Origin: Bacillota bacterium
GTDB lineage: Bacteria > Bacillota > Clostridia > Lachnospirales > Anaerotignaceae
Assembly (NCBI GenBank): GCA_023413275.1
Contig: JAEZPX010000063.1
Location: 1 to 10,320, forward strand
Length of the DNA stretch: 10,320 nucleotides
Reading direction: 5' to 3'
The notes beneath the pieces were generated by a model that did not search any database, had not been told where the DNA came from, and saw only the letters and a list, made by a program, of their open reading frames with translations. How positions within the stretch are numbered: the stretch's first letter is position 1; every line of letters starts with the position of its first letter. Of this stretch, positions 6,640-10,320 are shown piece after piece. The position numbers and the translations under genes were made by a program.

Positions 6640-7404
6640 TCACCTCATTTCTTTTTTTCCAAAGCGTGTTACTGCAATGTAAAGCACTAATACGAAAATC
6701 AAAATTGCACACGGCAAGAATGGTAACAATGCAAATCCAGTATTTAATCCTGTTGTCGTAAAGTCCTGTAAAGAGCATGAAACCAAATAACCGCTATAAC
6801 AGTATGGATATGCAATCCAAAGCGGTGTATTAGCTACCAATACACCCGGAATAACAAGGAACAGATTTAAGCCGACAGACAAAAGTGGTTTATCAAACAA
6901 TACCGTAATCGCCCACATCGCCGCCACACTGGGAAGCATGGTAAGAAACAGTCCGGCGCACCATTTTAGCAGATACATAATCGGTAATGCTTCTGTAATT
7001 CCCGTGCTGTTCGTTGCTATTAACCCTGCTATTATAAACGCAGCAAGAAAGACAACCATTTCCATGAACAGATAGAACAGCAGCACGCAAAACTTTGCCA
7101 CAGAAAGTGCATATCGGCTTACGGGCAAGGCTAACATTTTTAATATTCCGTTATTTTGCGTTTCCCGTCCTGCAATCATCACACAGACAACAATCATGCT
7201 GAATGGAAGCAGATAATAGGAATAAACCAATGCACTTTGAATGAACATAGCCGCCCAAGCATTCGTATATTCCGGGGTAAAGTAGCTATGCAAATTTGCT
7301 ACGCCAGACGCAACTACCAATAGCGGGGCAATGAAAATTAGAGGAATAATTTTCCCTCTTTTCACTTTGGCAAACTCAATTTTAAATAATTCAATAAAAC
7401 TCAT
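6640..7404 (-). CDS. ABC-2 type permease of a lantibiotic-immunity-type transporter (second permease, LanG/LanE-like)
   Basis: The 254-residue protein has about six membrane helices, near residues 19-36, 57-78, 104-130, 145-170, 175-193 and 226-245. The short N-terminal segment SFIELFKIEFAKVKRGK is typical of LanE/LanG-type permeases. GRETQNNGILKMLALPVSR (79-97), after the second helix, is the cytoplasmic coupling-helix region seen in this family. It would pair with the other permease and the ATPase to expel antimicrobial peptides from the membrane. The ATG at 7404 was chosen over a longer frame start at 7479 because AGGAGGT (about 7413-7419) sits 9 bases upstream. The longer frame would also run through the end of the preceding gene. 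The gap to the first permease is 13 bases. Confidence 0.85.
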   Translation of the reverse strand: MSFIELFKIEFAKVKRGKIIPLIFIAPLLVVASGVANLHSYFTPEYTNAWAAMFIQSALVYSYYLLPFSMIVVCVMIAGRETQNNGILKMLALPVSRYALSVAKFCVLLFYLFMEMVVFLAAFIIAGLIATNSTGITEALPIMYLLKWCAGLFLTMLPSVAAMWAITVLFDKPLLSVGLNLFLVIPGVLVANTPLWIAYPYCYSGYLVSCSLQDFTTTGLNTGFALLPFLPCAILIFVLVLYIAVTRFGKKEMR

Positions 7405-7417
7405 ATCTATACACCTC

Positions 7418-8143
7418 CTATTCATACCGCAAATTTTTAGCAGTCCATAATCCGGCACAAAGGAAAAGGAGTGTTTCAATCAAAGATACGGCAACAACTT
7501 TTATATCCGGCTGTGCGCTCATGGCGATAGCGGGTTTAAACATAACCACAAAAGGGTGTACTATAAATAGCGCAATATCTGACGTAGCCAATGCCATTCC
7601 GCTTAAAAATCCTGCTACACCAATACCAAGCGGAACCCACATATTTTCAAAGCGTGACGATACGAAAATCATAAATGATAATACGGGCATTGCTGTTATA
7701 AAGGAATAACCAGCAAAAGAAAGTAGCGTGTGAACTTCAAATGTGCCCTGCGGTAAATCCGTTACGCCGATTTTTGCAAGTGCCAAGTTTTGAAAGCATA
7801 CAGCAATTAAGAGCATGACCGCCAAAATTAAAAACTTACAAAGGTACATGGCTGGAACGCTTATAGGCAACATATACATTTTTTTGACTGCGCTTCCCTT
7901 AAACTCCATGTTGTAGATAATGCAAGCAGCGACTATGATACCAAACATATTTAATACCATAATCATGCCGTATAGCTGTGTAAGCAAAACGTCCATAGGT
8001 GCTAACGGCAAGTTTAGCAAGGTATCCTTACGGACAATAAAATTAACAAAGGCATATGCCGCACCCAAAATACCAATAGCAAGCATTAATGGGATAACGC
8101 CCGTTCTCTTTTCTTTTCGTAATTCGATGGTAAGCGTCCTCAT
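7418..8143 (-). CDS. ABC-2 type permease of a lantibiotic-immunity-type transporter (first permease, LanE-like)
   Basis: The 241-residue protein has about six membrane helices, near residues 16-34, 56-78, 98-120, 137-161, 168-189 and 216-235. It begins MRTLTIELRKEKRTG, the amphipathic entry segment of LanE/BcrB-like permeases. It carries YNMEFKGSAVKKMYMLPIS at 77-95, the family's conserved E...G...K...LP pattern. Its ATG overlaps the ATPase stop as ATGA, so translation is coupled and the subunits should be made in matched amounts. It is related only in general pattern to the second permease; together they form a heterodimeric membrane domain. The two small permeases rule out a BceB-type transporter, which has one large permease with an extracellular domain. 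Confidence 0.87.
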   Translation of the reverse strand: MRTLTIELRKEKRTGVIPLMLAIGILGAAYAFVNFIVRKDTLLNLPLAPMDVLLTQLYGMIMVLNMFGIIVAACIIYNMEFKGSAVKKMYMLPISVPAMYLCKFLILAVMLLIAVCFQNLALAKIGVTDLPQGTFEVHTLLSFAGYSFITAMPVLSFMIFVSSRFENMWVPLGIGVAGFLSGMALATSDIALFIVHPFVVMFKPAIAMSAQPDIKVVAVSLIETLLFLCAGLWTAKNLRYE

Positions 8144-8904
8144 AGTTTTGACCTCTGCTTCCGGCTTGCATTATCCTTTTCAACCATTGACAGGAACATA
8201 TCTTCCAAATTATCCGTAGCAAATCCGGATTGGAGAGCGTTCTGTCGCAAGCTGTCCAAACTGCCCTCAAACAACATTCGCCCATGATTGAGTATTCCAA
8301 TGTCGTCTGCTATCAGTTCAATTTCAGATAGCATATGAGAGGAAATAAGGACAGTGCAGTCGTAGAGGTGGGGCAGCGATTTAATCAGATTTCGGATTTC
8401 GTGTATGCCGGACGGGTCAAGCCCGTTTGTAGGCTCATCTAAAATCAGAATAGGCGGTCTGCCTAACAAGGCTCCGGCAAGTCCCAATCGCTGTTTCATA
8501 CCCAATGAGTATTTTTTTGCAAGACGGTCGCCAAACTCCAAAAGGCTTACAATCTCCAATGCGTCCTCAACCGCGCTTTTAGGAAGCCCCAAAATGCGCC
8601 GGATAATGTCAAGGTTTTCTCTGCCTGTCAAATTTGAATAGAAAGACGGGGATTCAATAAATGAGCCTACTTCTTTCAAAATAGCAAGGCGGTCGGTCGG
8701 AAATTGTTTCCCGTCGATTGTAAAGCCGCCTTTTGTGGGGGCGGTCAACCCCAATAGCATTTTCATAGTAGTAGATTTTCCTGCTCCATTCGGGCCAAGG
8801 AAGCCGTAAATGCTCCCTTTACGAATGTGAAGTGAAACATCATTAACAGCGACAAAAGATTTATATTTTTTTGTCAACTGCTTTGTTGTGATAATATAGT
8901 CCAT
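8140..8904 (-). CDS. ABC transporter ATPase, LanF/BcrA type (antimicrobial-peptide export or immunity)
   Basis: The 254-residue ATPase powers the two permeases encoded next to it. Walker A is GPNGAGKST (37-45), the signature is YSLGMKQRL (132-140), Walker B with the catalytic glutamate is ILILDEP (152-158), and the switch histidine is H190 in SSHMLSE. Where most ABC proteins have a Q-loop glutamine, this one reads SFIESPSFY with Glu84. This 'E-loop' is a known hallmark of lantibiotic-immunity LanF proteins and their BcrA relatives. The C-terminal NLEDMFLSMVE is also typical. The gene is first in a leftward operon and has AAAGGAGAT (8919-8911) before the ATG. An extended -10 and a direct-repeat array lie upstream. 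The substrate could be a lantibiotic, bacitracin-like or host cationic peptide; the sequence does not decide this. Confidence 0.93.
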   Translation of the reverse strand: MDYIITTKQLTKKYKSFVAVNDVSLHIRKGSIYGFLGPNGAGKSTTMKMLLGLTAPTKGGFTIDGKQFPTDRLAILKEVGSFIESPSFYSNLTGRENLDIIRRILGLPKSAVEDALEIVSLLEFGDRLAKKYSLGMKQRLGLAGALLGRPPILILDEPTNGLDPSGIHEIRNLIKSLPHLYDCTVLISSHMLSEIELIADDIGILNHGRMLFEGSLDSLRQNALQSGFATDNLEDMFLSMVEKDNASRKQRSKL

Positions 8905-8933
8905 ATCAAAATCTCCTTTCGTTATTTAGCCAT

Positions 8934-8942
8934 ATGATACCA
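8934..8942 (-). promoter_or_regulatory. Extended -10 promoter element for the ABC transporter operon
   Basis: On the minus strand TGGTATCAT (TGn followed by TATCAT, 4 of 6 consensus including the key bases) lies about 30 bases upstream of the ATPase start. No good -35 is present at 16-18 bases; TTGTCA (8959-8954) is only 14 bases away. A weak -35 with a direct-repeat array over it is typical of activator-dependent promoters. Confidence 0.5.
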
Positions 8943-8947
8943 CCCCA

Positions 8948-8987
8948 ACCTTGTGACAACATTCTCCCAACCTTACATCTACCTTAC
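8948..8987. promoter_or_regulatory. Four direct-repeat half-sites at 11-bp period, likely response-regulator binding array
   Basis: On the plus strand ACCTTGT (8948), ACATTCT (8959), ACCTTAC (8970) and ACCTTAC (8981) share ACnTT and start exactly 11 bases apart. The first and third copies extend to CCCAACCTT (8944-8952 and 8966-8974). OmpR/PhoB-type regulators bind head-to-tail repeats one helical turn apart, and the gene for such a regulator starts 68 bases away. On the minus strand the array ends 8 bases before the extended -10 and so covers the -35 position of the transporter promoter. This suggests activation of the transporter operon. Confidence 0.65.
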
Positions 8988-9021
8988 TTTTCTTGATAAA
9001 ATCGAAAAGTTCACAATGGTG

Positions 9022-9030
9022 TGGTATAAT
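9022..9030 (+). promoter_or_regulatory. Extended -10 promoter for the response regulator and kinase genes
   Basis: TGGTATAAT (TGn plus a perfect TATAAT at 9025-9030) lies just before the ribosome binding site AAGGAGG (9041-9047). The -35 position 17 bases upstream reads TCGAAA, which is poor, as is usual with an extended -10. Transcription would start near 9037, giving a leader of only about 18 bases. A 6-bp inverted repeat, TTCACA (9010-9015) and TGTGAA (9036-9041), is centred on the -10. Confidence 0.65.
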
Positions 9031-9054
9031 GTAGATGTGAAAGGAGGTTTCACC

Positions 9055-9759
9055 ATGAGAGATGAATATGTGTTGAGCAAACGTATCCTGCTTGTTGACG
9101 ATGAGCAGGAGCTTTTAGATATGGTTTTGTCCATCCTAACCGAATATGGATTTTATAACGTAATGACTGCGAAGAACACAAAAGAAGCCTTGACGGAAGC
9201 TGAAAAAATCCGTCCCGAATTAGCAATACTTGATGTAATGCTTCCGGACGGAAACGGATTTGATTTAATGGAACAGCTGAAGCGTAACGGTGACTATCCT
9301 ATTTTGTTTCTTACTGCCTGTGGCGAAGATGATGATAAATTCAAGGGCTTTGGTCTGGGGGCTGACGATTATATCGTAAAACCTTTTTTGCCGAAAGAGC
9401 TGTTGTTCCGTGTTATGGCAATTTTGAGAAGAAGTTATAAGGGTGAAAATCCCCTTGTGCAATTACATAACAGTCAGATTGATTTCTTATGTGCCGAAGT
9501 AATTAAGAATGATGAGTGTATACAATTGACTGCAAAGGAACATGAATTGCTTTCTGCTTTGTATCGTAATGCTGGACGAATTGTAACAATTGATGCTTTG
9601 TGTGAAGCTGCATGGGGTGACAATCCTTTTGGTTATGAAAATTCCTTAATGGCACATATTCGCCGTATCAGAGAAAAAATAGAGCAAAATCCTTCGCAGC
9701 CTGTTTCATTGGTAACAATCAAGGGATTGGGCTACAAACTGATTGTGGAGGACAAATAA
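9055..9759 (+). CDS. OmpR/PhoB-family response regulator (LanR/BcrR-like position)
   Basis: The 234-residue protein has a receiver domain at about 9-124. It has the acidic pair D15-D16, the phosphoacceptor D60 (ILDVMLPDG), T87 (FLTA) and K109 (VKPF). The winged-helix DNA-binding domain at about 135-232 has the typical LTAKEHELL (158-166) and the ending TIKGLGYKL. It should be phosphorylated by the kinase encoded directly downstream and bind direct repeats, most likely those at 8948-8987. The ATG at 9055 was chosen over an in-frame ATG at 8953. AAGGAGG (9041-9047) is ideally spaced, and the longer frame would run through the promoter. Only one base separates its stop from the kinase start. The regulated target is inferred from the divergent arrangement with the transporter. 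Confidence 0.93.
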   Translation: MRDEYVLSKRILLVDDEQELLDMVLSILTEYGFYNVMTAKNTKEALTEAEKIRPELAILDVMLPDGNGFDLMEQLKRNGDYPILFLTACGEDDDKFKGFGLGADDYIVKPFLPKELLFRVMAILRRSYKGENPLVQLHNSQIDFLCAEVIKNDECIQLTAKEHELLSALYRNAGRIVTIDALCEAAWGDNPFGYENSLMAHIRRIREKIEQNPSQPVSLVTIKGLGYKLIVEDK

Positions 9760-9760
9760 T

Positions 9761-10320
9761 ATGAAAAGTGTGCCCAAACTGATACGGCGTTTTGTGGGTA
9801 TTCTGCTATTAAGCTCCGTTCTCATTCTTGTTATCAATTTTGTGGTGTTTGCTATGTTTATGGTAAAGCTATCTCCTAACACTGCCGCTTCTCCATATAA
9901 CATTGCGACAGAGACAGGTAAAGCATTGAAATCGGAAGATAATGGTTATGTACTATCCGAAGAAGTGTCCGCCAAACTGAAAGCAAATGATGTATGGGCA
10001 ATTTTAATTGACAATGGCACATCACAGGTTGTATGGAGAACTGAAAATGTCCCTGATAATGTTCCATCTGCTTATACATTGTCTGATATAGCAAACTTGG
10101 CGATAGGATATATTGAAGGTTATCCTACCTATACCAGTGAAAACGAGAATGGTGTTGTTGTCCTCGGTTTTCCGAAAGACAGCTTTTGGAAACATACACG
10201 GGCAAGTTGGGATTACAGCTTCATTACCAATTTACCACAAACTGTCTTAAAAGTGCTGATTATCAATATTGTTCTTATCCTTTTGATTTATGTGATAGCC
10301 AATATGAAACTGCTTAAGTC
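9761..10320 (+). CDS. Membrane sensor histidine kinase, 5' part only (cut by the window end)
   Basis: The first 186 residues are present. After a basic N-terminus (KLIRR) comes membrane helix 1 at about 11-36, an extracytoplasmic region of about 125 residues (37-160), and membrane helix 2 at about 161-181. The frame is still open at NMKLLK. The outer region holds DVWAILIDNGTSQVVW (77-92), which looks like a PAS/Cache-like strand-turn-strand, and VVVLGFPKDSFWK (132-144). Kinases with an outer sensor of this size commonly accompany LanFEG/CprABC-type transporters and detect peptides. That contrasts with the short-loop kinases of BceRS systems. HAMP, H-box and ATPase domains would lie past the window. 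GGAGG (9747-9751), inside the regulator's 3' end, serves as its ribosome binding site. The kinase call rests on position and architecture, because no catalytic motif is visible. Confidence 0.85.
   Translation, partial: MKSVPKLIRRFVGILLLSSVLILVINFVVFAMFMVKLSPNTAASPYNIATETGKALKSEDNGYVLSEEVSAKLKANDVWAILIDNGTSQVVWRTENVPDNVPSAYTLSDIANLAIGYIEGYPTYTSENENGVVVLGFPKDSFWKHTRASWDYSFITNLPQTVLKVLIINIVLILLIYVIANMKLLK

Noticed and set aside
6640..8904. Assignment as a BceAB-type bacitracin detoxification module
   Set aside because: BceB is one large permease with ten helices and a big outer domain. Here there are two small six-helix permeases and an E-loop ATPase.
9010..9041. TTCACA/TGTGAA inverted repeat centred on the regulator's -10 as a repressor site
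   Set aside because: Only 6 bp per arm with a 20-base gap, so chance is likely. It is mentioned in the promoter entry but not claimed as an operator.
8953..9054. N-terminal extension of the response regulator
   Set aside because: The extension crosses a perfect extended -10 and the ribosome binding site. The receiver domain begins normally from the ATG at 9055.
1..10320. tRNA, rRNA, CRISPR, transposase, integrase or attachment sites
   Set aside because: No cloverleaf, repeat-spacer pattern, recombinase gene or terminal repeat was found by reading both strands. The mobility of the transporter module is inferred from the junction alone.

Overview
The window looks like a chromosomal segment of a low-GC anaerobic Bacillota, probably a clostridium. 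The grounds are AT-rich codon use, strong AGGAGG-type ribosome binding sites before most starts, a three-gene molybdenum hydroxylase of the kind common in Clostridia, and a lantibiotic-immunity-type ABC transporter with its two-component system. The assignment rests on gene content and style, not on a database match.

Left part (1-1058): the 3' end of an unrecognised gene, then a multi-pass membrane protein of unknown function. The membrane gene is preceded by an 11-bp inverted repeat that overlaps a TATAAT box, and followed by a clear hairpin terminator.

Middle (1059-6326): a divergent pair of transcription units. Leftward is a 419-residue protein with a well-formed ferritin-like diiron domain and a probable second, degenerate one. 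Rightward is a probable four-gene operon: a small GlsB/YeaQ-type stress membrane protein, then the molybdopterin (776 aa), FAD (279 aa) and [2Fe-2S] (156 aa) subunits of a xanthine-dehydrogenase-family enzyme. The enzyme genes overlap by 4 and 14 bases. The large subunit keeps the cofactor-binding motifs, the active-site arginine and the catalytic glutamate. It has alanine where xanthine dehydrogenases have the purine-binding glutamate after GGGFGGK, so its substrate is probably not xanthine.

Junction (6313-6441): a fragment of a heavy-metal-associated (HMA) domain without its CxxC metal site or its C-terminal part. It abuts, tail to tail, the apparently cut end of a small membrane-protein gene. 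This looks like a rearrangement scar.

Right part (about 6441-10320): a self-contained antimicrobial-peptide sensing and export module. Leftward lie an ABC ATPase with the E-loop typical of LanF/BcrA proteins, two ABC-2 permeases and a small membrane protein. Rightward lie an OmpR-type response regulator and a sensor kinase cut off by the window end. The 150-base divergent region holds four half-sites (ACnTT) at an exact 11-bp period, just upstream of an extended -10 for the transporter operon. This is the most informative regulatory signal here. The expected circuit is: the kinase senses a peptide, the regulator binds the array, and the transporter is induced.

No tRNA, rRNA, CRISPR array, transposase or integrase was seen. 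No wholly new system is evident. The best leads are the regulatory array, the chimeric junction, the tandem ferritin-like protein and the unknown substrate of the hydroxylase.
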